Shown here piece by piece: positions 24,844-34,072 of a stretch of 44,281 nt of DNA (within the stretch, counting starts at the first letter, position 1; the number at the start of each line of letters is the position of its first letter). The stretch is from positions 1 to 44,281 of the forward strand of contig JAGAKF010000007.1 of assembly GCA_017625835.1 (NCBI GenBank). The letters run 5' to 3'. The translations under genes were made by a program, and so were the position numbers. The stretch is from Clostridia bacterium. Its GTDB lineage: Bacteria; Bacillota; Clostridia; Oscillospirales; Acutalibacteraceae. The notes beneath the pieces were generated by a model. The model did not search any database and was not told the origin of the DNA. It was given only the letters and a program-made list of their open reading frames with translations.

Positions 24844-25917
24844 TTACAGTAACTCAATAAGCCAGAGAAGACCGTAGCCGATAAGACCTACCGCGGCACC
24901 GATAAGACCGCCCATAAGCCTTGCTTTCTTCTCGTCTGTCGGGATGTTACCGACAAACTTGCCTGTCTGACCGTTCATAGCGTATGTATAAGTCTTACCG
25001 TTCCAGGTTGTGTTTACAAGCCACACGGGAAGAAGTCCGTATCTGAAGAAGCCGTTGGTTACAGCCATATTGATATTTTTCTCACTAACCTCGTTATATC
25101 CTCTGACGGCATTTTCTTTGAACTCATCAAAAACAGCCTGACGGATTCGTTCGTTAGCTCTGACTGAGCCTTCGTCAACGCTGACATCAAATTTATCGGC
25201 AACATAGCCTGCAAGATATGCCGTATTGAAATCAACGGCCTGTGAAAGATCAAACGGCTCGATTGATTCCATAAGAGTGTCATCAATCTTTTTTGATGCA
25301 TCAGCAGGAACATTATCGAATGTAACGCTGCCTTCGCGGTAAACATCATAAGTGTCGGTCTTTATGTATTCATAATTTTTGTCTGACCAACGGGTAACTT
25401 TTTCGCCGTAGAAACTCACCTGTGAATAAGCATCGCAGGAGAAAAGCCAGTGCGGAACATAAACACCCTTGATTTCCTCAAGCTTGTTGTCATCGAGGAA
25501 GCCTTTGGGCATAAACTTTTTGCCTGAAAGGTGCTTTTTGAAGGCTTCCTTTGCGGCTTTTTTATCGAGCTTGAAGGGAATGATGAAATCAGGGCGATAC
25601 GCACCCGAGAACTGTCCCTTCATAACAACCTGATTGCCGCAGTACGGACAGCTTGTAGCACCTGTTGCAGCATCGGCAACGATTTCACCGCCGCAGGATT
25701 TACAGGAATAGACGCTGACACCGTCCAGCTCACCTGCACCCCACTGAGTTGCCTGTGAATTCCAATTTATCGGCTCTGCCGTGTTCACCTCAGCCTGAGG
25801 CATATCGGTGATTTCAAATTCTGTGTCGCAGAACGGACATTTGAGCTTCTGCACACCTACATTAAATTCGACCGCACCGCCACAGCACGGACATTTTTGT
25901 TCAGTTACTGCTGACAA
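24844..25917 (-). CDS. double zinc-ribbon membrane protein (YdjG-like)
   Basis: This 357-aa protein starts with a zinc ribbon (CPCC ... CPFC, residues 9-30) and a second one (CKSC ... CPYC, about 72-95). A conserved domain with YRPDFIIPFKLDK and IKGVYVPHWLFSCDAYSQ follows, and the C terminus is a membrane segment (GGLIGAAVGLIGYGLLWLIELL). Ribbon and membrane topology fit B. subtilis YdjG, partner of the TPM protein YdjH, which is encoded directly downstream here. Such genes are sometimes labelled as helicase or transcription-factor zinc fingers, which is misleading. It starts 2 bp after the preceding gene. Confidence 0.82.
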   Translation of the reverse strand: MSAVTEQKCPCCGGAVEFNVGVQKLKCPFCDTEFEITDMPQAEVNTAEPINWNSQATQWGAGELDGVSVYSCKSCGGEIVADAATGATSCPYCGNQVVMKGQFSGAYRPDFIIPFKLDKKAAKEAFKKHLSGKKFMPKGFLDDNKLEEIKGVYVPHWLFSCDAYSQVSFYGEKVTRWSDKNYEYIKTDTYDVYREGSVTFDNVPADASKKIDDTLMESIEPFDLSQAVDFNTAYLAGYVADKFDVSVDEGSVRANERIRQAVFDEFKENAVRGYNEVSEKNINMAVTNGFFRYGLLPVWLVNTTWNGKTYTYAMNGQTGKFVGNIPTDEKKARLMGGLIGAAVGLIGYGLLWLIELL

Positions 25918-25919
25918 GG

Positions 25920-26450
25920 TTAATCATCTCCTTGTGTATATGAATTTAAAATAGAATAAATTTCTCCGAAAATTTTATATCCCTCTCCCGGTATCTCATC
26001 AGAGCCTGAAACCGAATACATTTCACCGTCTCCGTAAGTAACGGTGAGGATTGTCTGCGGAGCATCAAGAAGCTCTAAATCACTTTTCGGAAGCTTGCCC
26101 CACGACAGAAGTCTTCGGCTGTAGCAAGCCTGCTGAATTTCAGTCAGCGCCATGGGGCCGACCTCGATTGTATAGCTTTTCTCCTCGGCACCGTTATAGG
26201 GACAGTCATAATATGACAGGTAGATTTTATTGTCTTCACCTGTGTAAACCTCTACGGAATTCGAGCCGCCATCCATACCTCCGCCCGTATAGTACCTGCA
26301 GGAGGTAATGGTGTAGCACGGGGGCCGCACCATACCGGGACCGTCGAGAATGTGTCTCTGCTTAAACCGTTCAAACATAAAAGCACCTGCTGTAACGAGT
26401 ACTGCAACCGCTGTGAAAACAGCGATTGCAATAACTATTGGTTTTTTCAT
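25920..26450 (-). CDS. membrane-anchored hypothetical protein
   Basis: This 176-aa protein has one N-terminal membrane segment (residues 4-27) and an extracytoplasmic domain of about 145 residues with four cysteines and repeated Tyr/Gly stretches (SCRYYTGGGMDGGSNSVEVY). I do not recognise a family. It is embedded in the operon, 7 bp after the DUF4428 gene and 2 bp before the YdjG-like gene, so it is likely an accessory part of the same membrane system. Confidence 0.7.
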   Translation of the reverse strand: MKKPIVIAIAVFTAVAVLVTAGAFMFERFKQRHILDGPGMVRPPCYTITSCRYYTGGGMDGGSNSVEVYTGEDNKIYLSYYDCPYNGAEEKSYTIEVGPMALTEIQQACYSRRLLSWGKLPKSDLELLDAPQTILTVTYGDGEMYSVSGSDEIPGEGYKIFGEIYSILNSYTQGDD

Positions 26451-26457
26451 TCTGTAA

Positions 26458-27477
26458 TCAATCTGTCAATTTTGCACCGCAGGCTGTGCAGAAGGCACTG
26501 CCTGTAAGCGGAGCACCACAGAACGGGCACTGACCCTGTGCCTGAGGCTGTGCGGGCTGACCGTACTGAGGCTGCTGATTGTAGCCGTTATTCATAGGCA
26601 TTCCCTGGTTATAGCCCTGATTCATCGGCATACCGCCGTTCATTCCCATACCGTTGTTCATCGGCTGATTGTAACCGTTGTTCATGGGCATTCCCTGATT
26701 GTAGCCCTGATTCATCTGGTTGTAGCCGTTGTTCATCGGCATACCGCCGTTCATTCCCATACCGTTATTCATCGGCTGGTTGAAGCCGCCTGCGTGTGCA
26801 TAGCCGCCGTTCATGCCCATACCGTTATTCATACCCATATTCATACCGTTGTTCATAGGCATACCCATGTTGGGCATTGCCTGACCGGGAAGAAGTGTGC
26901 CGATAACCTCCATAGCCATCTGCTGGAAGCGGTTGTATTCCATTGTACCCATACCCTCAACACGGTTGTCGTTGAGTCTTACTGTAAAGTCATCAAAATA
27001 GGGATGATTTACAACGAACTTGAGGTCGAAGTTATAGTAATACTTGTATCTCGGCGGTGTGTAGCTTACACGCTGACCGTCCTTGCCCTGTGTATAGATT
27101 TCGTCTCTGTCCTCGTCAATATCAAGGTTGATTGAGCTGATCTGTGAGAGCTGAATAACATCGGGATTTTCTTCGCTCCAGTTACCCGGTGAAAGACGGG
27201 AAACAACGATTGTTCCGTTTCTCTGATCAAGATAGATTTTCTTCTCTTCACCAAAGCATCTTGTTGAGGAGAAGCCTGCAAGAACCTGCTTGTTCTGCTC
27301 TCTGTAAGCGAGCTGCTGCTTGATCTGGTCAACTGTTGAGTGTCTTCTTTCATCAAAGAAGGGTGAAAGCTTCTTTGCGCAATCCTTACAAAGGTTGCCG
27401 TCCTCAAGCTTTCTGTTACCGAGAAGGCCTATCTTCTCACCGCAGATGTCACAAAATTTTTTGTCAAAAAGTCCCAT
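26458..27477 (-). CDS. DUF4428/zinc-ribbon protein with Met-Asn-Gly-rich linker
   Basis: This 339-aa protein begins with a DUF4428-type treble-Cys module (FCDICGEKIG ... CKDCAKKLSPFF, residues 8-45). A beta-rich middle domain (about 70-190) follows, then a low-complexity linker of PMNNGMGMNGG-type repeats (about 200-310), and a final zinc ribbon (CPFCGAPL ... CTACGAKL). There is no membrane segment. The linker resembles flexible or phase-separating regions, which is only a comparison. It lies between the SPFH genes and the membrane partners and probably belongs to their complex. Confidence 0.8.
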   Translation of the reverse strand: MGLFDKKFCDICGEKIGLLGNRKLEDGNLCKDCAKKLSPFFDERRHSTVDQIKQQLAYREQNKQVLAGFSSTRCFGEEKKIYLDQRNGTIVVSRLSPGNWSEENPDVIQLSQISSINLDIDEDRDEIYTQGKDGQRVSYTPPRYKYYYNFDLKFVVNHPYFDDFTVRLNDNRVEGMGTMEYNRFQQMAMEVIGTLLPGQAMPNMGMPMNNGMNMGMNNGMGMNGGYAHAGGFNQPMNNGMGMNGGMPMNNGYNQMNQGYNQGMPMNNGYNQPMNNGMGMNGGMPMNQGYNQGMPMNNGYNQQPQYGQPAQPQAQGQCPFCGAPLTGSAFCTACGAKLTD

Positions 27478-27510
27478 AATAAAATCTCCTTTATATAATT
27501 TTTAATTTAA

Positions 27511-28143
27511 TTATTTCGCATCGTTTTCGTTGAAAATGTCACCGCATTCGGGGCAGAATTTCGGAGGATTGTTCGGATCCTCGGGCTGCCAGCCACACTT
27601 GTCGCACTGATAAACGGGTGTGCTGACGGGATTTCTGCTTCCGCAATCAGGACAGAAATTACCGTTACTCACAGCACCGCAGGTGCATTTCCAGCCACCG
27701 CTCGGTGCAGGTGCCGTTGGTACGGGTGCAGGTACGGAATTCATTGCCGCCATTTTTGACAGCATTTTTTCTGTGCTTGGATCAAGCGTAATAACCATAT
27801 CGCTGATTCCCGTAAGTCTGACGCCTGCTCTGCCCTCCCAATCGGAAAAGGTGGACTCCTGCAATACCGCGCTCGCCTGAGTTTCAGTCTTATACTTCAG
27901 CTCATCGAGTGAGCATCCGCCCTCAAAAAGCTTTGTAAAAGCTCTTTCAACCGAGAGTGATGCTTCCCTTTTTAAGATATCAACGGGAAGCTGACCGCCG
28001 AACATAGTATTGAGCTTGCTTTGATCTGAAATCACATAATTGAGAGTTGCGGTAAAGCTGATTTTAGAAAGCAACGTCATACCGCCTTCAGCCACATCGG
28101 CATAAAAGTGTCCGTCAAAATGAATTCCTGTGAAAGGCTCCAT
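27511..28143 (-). CDS. short SPFH-related protein with double zinc ribbon
   Basis: This 210-aa protein looks like a shortened paralogue of the upstream SPFH gene. Its C-terminal ribbons (WKCTCGAVSNGNFCPDCGS, and CDKCGWQPEDPNNPPKFC ending CGDIF) are almost the same as those of the larger protein. Its first 130 residues resemble only the second half of an SPFH domain and lack its N-terminal part. It may form mixed complexes with the larger SPFH protein or modulate it. It sits 23 bp after that gene in the operon. Confidence 0.7.
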   Translation of the reverse strand: MEPFTGIHFDGHFYADVAEGGMTLLSKISFTATLNYVISDQSKLNTMFGGQLPVDILKREASLSVERAFTKLFEGGCSLDELKYKTETQASAVLQESTFSDWEGRAGVRLTGISDMVITLDPSTEKMLSKMAAMNSVPAPVPTAPAPSGGWKCTCGAVSNGNFCPDCGSRNPVSTPVYQCDKCGWQPEDPNNPPKFCPECGDIFNENDAK

Positions 28144-28166
28144 AGCATTTCCCTCCGTATGTTTGG

Positions 28167-29549
28167 TTATTTAATATCCGAGCCGTCGAAAATGTCACCG
28201 CATTCGGGGCAGAACTTCGGAGGATTGTGAGGATCCTCAGGCTGCCATCCGCACTTGTCACACTGATAAAGCGGTGCACCTGCCGGCTTGGGTGAGCCAC
28301 AATTCTGACAGAATTTGCCTTTATTTACTGCACCGCAGCTACATGTCCAGCCTTCTGCTTCTGCAGGCTTGGGTGAACCGCATTCAGGGCAGAATTTACC
28401 GTTTGCTGTTGCTCCGCAGGCACATTTCCAACCGCCCTGTGCAGGTGCGGATGCTGCTGCATTTGCCATTGCCTGAGCCTGAGCGTTAATCAACTGCTGA
28501 GCCTGCTGCTGTGCCATCTGCTGCTGTTGCTGCTGCATTCCTGCCTGGTACATTGCCGCGGGGTCAAATCCGCCGCCACCGGCACCCATTGCCATATTCA
28601 TTCCCATGAAGCCCATCATTGCTCCGTTTTCGTTTGCGGCAGCTGCTTCCATTGCATTCGCTCTTGCATCAGTCATTCTGCCTGCCATCATAAACGGGTT
28701 CGAGCCCATTGTTGCGGCATCTTCCATCTGATTGATTTTCTTCATATCCTCTTCTGTGAGGGTAATGGGATTGAGTGCGATTGACTCAACAGAAATACCT
28801 CTGCGCTGTGTCCATTCAATAGCCAATGCCTTGTTAAGTGCATCCTTGAGCTCTGTTGTATGTGCAGGAATCTGTGCAGGTCTGAGCTCAAGCTCTGTGA
28901 GCATTGCGAATGCAGGCTGAAGAGCTGAAATGAACTCTGTCTTGAGCTGATTGTCAATTTCTTCTCTTCTGTATTCATCACTTACGTTGCCTGCAAGCTT
29001 TGTGTAGAAAAGAAGAGGATCTGTAATTCTGTATGAATATACACCGTTACATCTTACCTGAACGGAACGGAAAAGATTGAGTCTTTTGTTTGCAACCTCA
29101 AACATAAACGGATTTGGTGTACCGAACTTGTTATCCATTATTTCCTTTGTGTTGAAATAATAAACTCTCTGATCCTTGCCTGTGTCTCCGCCGTATGTAA
29201 ATCTCTTTCCTACTGTTTTAAAGGTCTCCTTAAGAGTGTCACCGAGCTTGCCTGAGAAGATGCTCGGCTCTGTTGATGTGTCATAGGTAAATTCGCCGGG
29301 TTCTGCACAAACCTCGACAACCTTGCCCTGTTCAACGATAATCATACACTGACCGTCGGCAACAGCAATACCTGAACCGTTTGAAATTACGTTATCGTGA
29401 CCTTTTGTGTTTGATGAACGTCCGCCTACACGCTTCTGGCCTTTAACCATCAACACATCGTTTTCAAGTGAATCGCAGTAGAAAAATTCCTTCCACTGGT
29501 CAGCCATTACGCCGCCGAGTGCTCCGATTCCCGCTTTAATAAGTCCCAT
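28167..29549 (-). CDS. SPFH-domain protein with triple zinc ribbon (YdjI-like)
   Basis: This 460-aa protein has an SPFH/band-7-type domain (about 15-290; note FFYCDSLENDVLMVKGQKR and QCMIIVEQGKVVEVCAEPGEF). An Ala/Gln/Met-rich helical stretch (about 300-375) follows, then three zinc ribbons (CACGATANGKFCPECG, CSCGAVNKGKFCQNCG, CDKCGW...CPECG). This is the architecture of B. subtilis YdjI, which clusters at the membrane and recruits PspA. PspA itself is not encoded in the window. Partners YdjG-like and YdjH-like are downstream in the same operon. There is no membrane segment, so it is cytoplasmic and membrane-associated. Confidence 0.87.
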   Translation of the reverse strand: MGLIKAGIGALGGVMADQWKEFFYCDSLENDVLMVKGQKRVGGRSSNTKGHDNVISNGSGIAVADGQCMIIVEQGKVVEVCAEPGEFTYDTSTEPSIFSGKLGDTLKETFKTVGKRFTYGGDTGKDQRVYYFNTKEIMDNKFGTPNPFMFEVANKRLNLFRSVQVRCNGVYSYRITDPLLFYTKLAGNVSDEYRREEIDNQLKTEFISALQPAFAMLTELELRPAQIPAHTTELKDALNKALAIEWTQRRGISVESIALNPITLTEEDMKKINQMEDAATMGSNPFMMAGRMTDARANAMEAAAANENGAMMGFMGMNMAMGAGGGGFDPAAMYQAGMQQQQQQMAQQQAQQLINAQAQAMANAAASAPAQGGWKCACGATANGKFCPECGSPKPAEAEGWTCSCGAVNKGKFCQNCGSPKPAGAPLYQCDKCGWQPEDPHNPPKFCPECGDIFDGSDIK

Positions 29550-29587
29550 AATAAAATCTCCTTTCAGAAATCAATTTAAATTTATTT

Positions 29588-30682
29588 TCATCCCTTGGGC
29601 AAATCGTAATCAACAACATCTGTTATTGAATAGCCGAAAGGACTGCTTGCATCCGCTTTCACAATTACTGCAAGGCCTCTGTCTCTGTCAAACTCGACCT
29701 CGGGAGCTCTTTGATCGCGAATAAGGATTTTAACGGAATATGTTCCGTCCTTGTTTTTTTCAACTCCGTAAAATTCTTCGGAACAGAATTTATCAAAAAG
29801 ATGAGGCTCAACGAGATATTTTTCGCCTGTACTGAAGTGAGCTCCCACAACATGACAGTCTTCCGTAAGCTTAACCTTGCTTTCGTTCAGCGAGGGATAA
29901 AGCGTTCTGAAATAAGCATCTGCTTCCCAGTCGGAAAGACCGATCATATTTACATAATCTTCCTTGCCGTTCATTTTAAACTCGTTGAGTGTTACTGCGT
30001 AAGCAATGGTGCCCCATACAACCTCAGGCTCATGCTTGATAAGTCTGTCGTTATAAAAAACATCCGATACCGCACGGGCAACACAAAGCTGATAGAACGC
30101 AGAATCCTGAGTTATTTTGTCAGGACTAAACCTCTGTGCCAACATAAGAAGCTTCGTAACAACCTCATAACCGTCAATTACCATATAATAATCAGCGGTG
30201 AATTCTCCGCACTCCGCAACAAGTCTGAAATCGGGAATAGTTTCAGTTACATAGCATTCAAATTCATAAACCTTGTCTTTTTCCGCGGTAACTTCGAAAA
30301 GTGTGTCAACCGCTTCAAATCCGTCAACAATCGGCGACCACTCAATAGCCTCAAGTCTTACCTTCACACCGTCAACAGGAGAAACAAACTTGAAGTAACC
30401 TGCATCCGCTTCCGGATTAATACCTGTTTCTATTCGTTTCGGCTTGCTTTTAACACTCTTATAATCAGCTGAGCTTCGGTCAGCATAGAGTGTCAGCATA
30501 AGCTCGCCTTCGGAAAGCTTGTTTGCAGGCTTAGCCGGTGCCTGTTGTTCGGTTGTCGCAGTCGTAGTGGTGGTTGTAGTTGTAGTTGTTTTCTCCTCAT
30601 TATCTTTACTGCCGCAGGCGGCAAATGAAAGAACTAAAACAAAACACAAAGCAAGAGAAATAAAGCTTTTGATTTTATCCAC
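29588..30682 (-). CDS. lipoprotein with Thr-rich linker
   Basis: This 364-aa lipoprotein has a signal peptide with lipobox LSFAACG (Cys near residue 23) and a linker of ten consecutive threonines. Two extracytoplasmic regions follow. The first (about 65-165) is beta-rich, and the second contains LLMLAQRFSPDKI and GLSDWEADAYFRTLYPSLNE. I do not recognise a family. It lies between a small membrane protein and the SPFH gene, so it is probably the outward-facing component of the operon's envelope system. Confidence 0.75.
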   Translation of the reverse strand: MDKIKSFISLALCFVLVLSFAACGSKDNEEKTTTTTTTTTTATTEQQAPAKPANKLSEGELMLTLYADRSSADYKSVKSKPKRIETGINPEADAGYFKFVSPVDGVKVRLEAIEWSPIVDGFEAVDTLFEVTAEKDKVYEFECYVTETIPDFRLVAECGEFTADYYMVIDGYEVVTKLLMLAQRFSPDKITQDSAFYQLCVARAVSDVFYNDRLIKHEPEVVWGTIAYAVTLNEFKMNGKEDYVNMIGLSDWEADAYFRTLYPSLNESKVKLTEDCHVVGAHFSTGEKYLVEPHLFDKFCSEEFYGVEKNKDGTYSVKILIRDQRAPEVEFDRDRGLAVIVKADASSPFGYSITDVVDYDLPKG

Positions 30683-30694
30683 TGATATACCTCC

Positions 30695-30979
30695 TCACTT
30701 TTTATAAGGATTTTTGACAGACGAATAGGGATTTTTATTTTCCTTCGGCGGATCGGGACGGTTACCCTCTCGTATCAGCCAGGAAAAAACTGCCGTCTTT
30801 ATTCCGACACCGACAATCCACAGCGCGATTGCACCGACAAACCACAGGATTGATATATCCAGAAAGAAGTGGAGCGCAAGTGCTATCCACGCAGGAATTG
30901 TCCACTCAAGGTCGAAAACAAGATTTACACACCAGGCAACAATAAAGCCCTTGTTGCCTGTATACCTTTTCTTTTTCAT
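30695..30979 (-). CDS. small membrane protein
   Basis: This 94-aa protein has two or three hydrophobic segments (about 13-35, 38-55 and 56-72) and a Pro/Lys/Asn-rich cytoplasmic tail. No family is recognised. It starts 2 bp after the nucleotidase stop, and the next gene follows within 12 bp, so it is co-translated within the nine-gene operon. Confidence 0.65.
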   Translation of the reverse strand: MKKKRYTGNKGFIVAWCVNLVFDLEWTIPAWIALALHFFLDISILWFVGAIALWIVGVGIKTAVFSWLIREGNRPDPPKENKNPYSSVKNPYKK

Positions 30980-30981
30980 TG

Positions 30982-32448
30982 TTATCTGATAACAAGTCTG
31001 CCTGAAATCTCACGGTCAAGATTCTGATGATTTGAAAGATACTCATCAAAAATACCGCGGCAGGATGTTGAAACAACAACAGGAGTGCCATTTGCCTTGA
31101 TTTCGTCAAATGAAATGTTGAAGAAATCCTCAAGGTTGTTGTAGTGGAACTGCTGAAGTCCTACCTTATAAACCTTATTGTCATCAATCGGCTCGCCGTT
31201 GAAGTCGAATCTGATATACTCGTGAGTTGCTCTGTCATAATCAACACGGAGTCCCGTTGAAAGCTGATAGAACTCGCAATGCTCACCCTGCCATACACCG
31301 TCACGCACCATATGCTTGATCATACGCTTGAACTGTTCGCCTGTGACCTTAATCATATACGCTGCATCATCATACGGGAAGCATTCGCAAAGGTCAGAGA
31401 AAAGGACGATAGGACCGAGCTGCGTGCTTCTGACACTGCCTGAGCCGAGAAGCATAATGTCAAGTCCGAGGCTCTCGCGCATAATGTCGGAGAAAAGTCC
31501 TCCGAGTGCGGTTTCCTTTGTTCTTTCGGGGTGAGTAAGCTTTTTCTTGAAACGTGTAACAAGTCTGCCGTACTTCTCGTCTGTCTGTGATTTATAGTGT
31601 TTGAGAATCTTTTCAAGGTCCTCATCCTTCGGGCAATGCTCCTTGTTGATGGGAACACATTTCCACTTATAGCTGTCGATGCAGTTGTTGTCTGTATCAA
31701 TCTCAATGTCAAATCTACCGATCTGGTCGGTACCTGTACCTGCCTGAACAATAACAACATCGTTAACAACCGCGGGTTCTTCAATGAATGTATGTGAGTG
31801 ACCGCCGACGATAACATCAACGCCCCATGCAGGATCAAGTTGTGCGGCAAGCTTCTTATCTTCTTCAAAGCCGATGTGGGTAAGAAGAACGGTGAGGTCA
31901 ATGTCAATCGCATTATATGTATTACAGATTCTGCCGACCTCCTGAGCTGCTTCGTTGATATCAACAAAAGAACCGATAATACCGTCGTTCTTTGTCTGTG
32001 AAAGAACCTCCTCGGTGATGATACCGATAAAGAGAATCTTCATTCCGTCAACCTCAGCGATGTAGTGAGGTTTGAAAAGTCTTGCACCGTTTGTTTTGAT
32101 ATGTAAGTTAGCGTTGATAATCGGGAACTTGGCACATTTTTCAATAAAGAGAAGGTGTGCGATACCGTAGTCTGTTTCGTGGTTGCCGAGAGTAACAACA
32201 TCGGGAGCGAGCATGTTCATAATCTCAATTGTTGAAATGCCCTTGAACTCTGAGTCAATAACAGAGCCGCGGAACATATCTCCTGCGATACAGTAAAGTG
32301 TGTTCTTCTCTTCGTTTCTTACCTTGTTGACATAACCCGAAAGCATTGACACACCGCCGACAAGGTTATCGTCAACGCTTTCTGCAAGGAAGTCACCGTG
32401 CATATCGTTTGAGTGAAGAATCGTAAGTTTTTTGATGTTTTTTTCCAT
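30982..32448 (-). CDS. cytoplasmic bifunctional metallophosphatase/5'-nucleotidase, paralogue 1
   Basis: This 488-aa enzyme is of the UshA/5'-nucleotidase family, which removes phosphate from nucleotides using two metal ions. The ligand set is complete: D15 and H17 in NDMHGD, D57 in GDMFRGS, N89-H90-E91 in LGNHETDYG, LLTHIGFEED, and GGHSHTF. The C-terminal substrate-binding domain follows from about residue 310. Unlike UshA there is no signal peptide, so it should act in the cytoplasm. It is the first gene of the nine-gene operon, with AAGGAG before the ATG. It is closely similar to the next nucleotidase upstream. Confidence 0.88.
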   Translation of the reverse strand: MEKNIKKLTILHSNDMHGDFLAESVDDNLVGGVSMLSGYVNKVRNEEKNTLYCIAGDMFRGSVIDSEFKGISTIEIMNMLAPDVVTLGNHETDYGIAHLLFIEKCAKFPIINANLHIKTNGARLFKPHYIAEVDGMKILFIGIITEEVLSQTKNDGIIGSFVDINEAAQEVGRICNTYNAIDIDLTVLLTHIGFEEDKKLAAQLDPAWGVDVIVGGHSHTFIEEPAVVNDVVIVQAGTGTDQIGRFDIEIDTDNNCIDSYKWKCVPINKEHCPKDEDLEKILKHYKSQTDEKYGRLVTRFKKKLTHPERTKETALGGLFSDIMRESLGLDIMLLGSGSVRSTQLGPIVLFSDLCECFPYDDAAYMIKVTGEQFKRMIKHMVRDGVWQGEHCEFYQLSTGLRVDYDRATHEYIRFDFNGEPIDDNKVYKVGLQQFHYNNLEDFFNISFDEIKANGTPVVVSTSCRGIFDEYLSNHQNLDREISGRLVIR

Positions 32449-32501
32449 AATAAACTCCTTGAAAACCGGGCAAACAAGATATCTGCCCTATTGTTATATA
32501 C

Positions 32502-32543
32502 ATTATATTAGATCATTTTTAAAAGCACATTGTACTTTAGTGC
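32502..32543 (-). promoter_or_regulatory. box promoter 3 (nine-gene operon)
   Basis: The minus strand has the exact consensus box at 32525-32543, 17 nt, then TATAAT at 32502-32507. It drives nucleotidase 1 and, by the short gaps (38 bp at most), all genes down to the TPM protein. Confidence 0.85.
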
Positions 32544-32558
32544 AGATTTTCATAAAAA

Positions 32559-32587
32559 AGAGCCGATTTTTGTAAAAAATCGGCTCT
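32559..32587 (-). terminator. terminator of pncC-nucleotidase 2 unit
   Basis: A perfect 13-bp stem AGAGCCGATTTTT / AAAAATCGGCTCT with a 3-nt loop and a T run on the minus strand. Confidence 0.88.
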
Positions 32588-32593
32588 AATAGA

Positions 32594-34069
32594 CTATTCT
32601 TTTTTGCCTGTTATTGTTATTCTGCCGTCAAGGTCGGCATCAATATTCTGAACGGATGAAAAATATTCCTCCACGATATCCCTGACGGAGGTTGCAACCG
32701 TTCTTGTCGGATGCTTGTCCTCGATTTCGTTTATAGGCAGATTGAAATATTTTTCGAAGCTGCTGTACTGAAATTGCTGAAGACCGATTCTGTAAAGTGT
32801 ATCATCCTCAACAGCCTTGCCGTCAAAGGTAAATGAGGTAATTTCGCCCTTGGGGACATCGTAGCACACTCTTAACCTTTTTGAAATCTGAAAGAAGCCC
32901 GAGCCTCCGCCCTGCCATATCTCATCGCGAAGCATAAATTTAAGCATTGAACGAAGCTGACTGCCGCTGACTGTCAGCATCTTCACATTGCCGTCATATG
33001 GGAAGCATTCCGTAAGATTGCGATACTGAACAACGGGTCCGAGCTCCTCGCCGCGAATACTTCCCGATGCAAGGAACATCACATCAACCCCCAGCCTTTC
33101 GGCAAGAATATCGCAGAACAAATCACCAAGCTGTGTTTCGCGGTAACGGTCGGGATGAGTCAGTTTCTTCTTTAAACGGGCAACAACCCTGTTATATTTA
33201 ACATCGGTTATACTTTTGTATGACATGAGAACCTCGTCAATCGCCTCATCCCTCGGACAGTTTTCGGGGGTTATCGGTACAAGCTGCCACTTGTAATCGG
33301 CAAGGCAGTTATTATCCGTATCAACCGTAATATCAAATCTTCCGATTCCGTCCGTACCGACACCCGCCTGAACAATGGGAATGCCGTTGACGACCGCAGG
33401 ATCGTCAATGAATGTATGCGAATGGCCGCCGACTATTATATCAACACCCCACGCAGGGTCAAGCTGTGCAGCAAGCTGCTTATCCTCCTCAAAGCCGATG
33501 TGTGTAAGCAGAACGGTAAGGTCAATATCCGTCCGCCTGTAAGCGTCACAGATTCTGCCGACCTCCTGGGCCGCCTCGTGAACATCAATGAACGTGCCGA
33601 CAAGACCTTCGCTTTTCGCCTGCTTCATCACGCTCTCGGTGATAATGCCGATGAAAAGAATTTTCATACCATCAAGCTCAAAAATATGGTGCGAATTAAA
33701 CAGTCTTGCGCCGTTTGTTCTGATATGTAAATTCGCATTGATAATAGGAAACCTTGCACACTTTTCAATAAAAAGCAGATGTGCAACACCGTAATCCGTT
33801 TCGTGGTTACCGAGGGTAACAACATCGGGGGAAAGAATATTCATAATTTCGATTGTCGAAACACCCTTGAATTCGGAGTCGATAACCGAGCCGCGGAACA
33901 TATCGCCCGCGATACAGTAAAGCGTATTCTTTTCTTCATTCCTTACCTTGCTGACATAACCGGACAACATAGACACACCGCCGACGAGTTTTTCGTCCAC
34001 GTTTTCCGCAAGGAAGTCTCCGTGCATATCATTTGAATGAAGCAAGGTCAGTTTTTTATATCTGCTCAT
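32594..34069 (-). CDS. cytoplasmic bifunctional metallophosphatase/5'-nucleotidase, paralogue 2
   Basis: This 491-aa protein is a paralogue of nucleotidase 1 with the same metal motifs: NDMHGD, GDMFRGS, LGNHETDYG, LLTHIGFEED and GGHSHTF. It likewise lacks a signal peptide. The two share most of their residues across the whole length, so this is a tandem duplication followed by separation into two transcription units. It begins 3 bp after the pncC stop and shares box promoter 4. Pairing with PncC suggests pyridine or other damaged nucleotides as substrates, but that is only context. Confidence 0.88.
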   Translation of the reverse strand: MSRYKKLTLLHSNDMHGDFLAENVDEKLVGGVSMLSGYVSKVRNEEKNTLYCIAGDMFRGSVIDSEFKGVSTIEIMNILSPDVVTLGNHETDYGVAHLLFIEKCARFPIINANLHIRTNGARLFNSHHIFELDGMKILFIGIITESVMKQAKSEGLVGTFIDVHEAAQEVGRICDAYRRTDIDLTVLLTHIGFEEDKQLAAQLDPAWGVDIIVGGHSHTFIDDPAVVNGIPIVQAGVGTDGIGRFDITVDTDNNCLADYKWQLVPITPENCPRDEAIDEVLMSYKSITDVKYNRVVARLKKKLTHPDRYRETQLGDLFCDILAERLGVDVMFLASGSIRGEELGPVVQYRNLTECFPYDGNVKMLTVSGSQLRSMLKFMLRDEIWQGGGSGFFQISKRLRVCYDVPKGEITSFTFDGKAVEDDTLYRIGLQQFQYSSFEKYFNLPINEIEDKHPTRTVATSVRDIVEEYFSSVQNIDADLDGRITITGKKE

Positions 34070-34072
34070 AAT

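Noticed and set aside
24844-25917. Helicase or transcription-factor annotation from the N-terminal zinc ribbons
   Set aside because: No helicase motifs exist, and the C-terminal membrane segment plus operon context fit a YdjG-like membrane protein.
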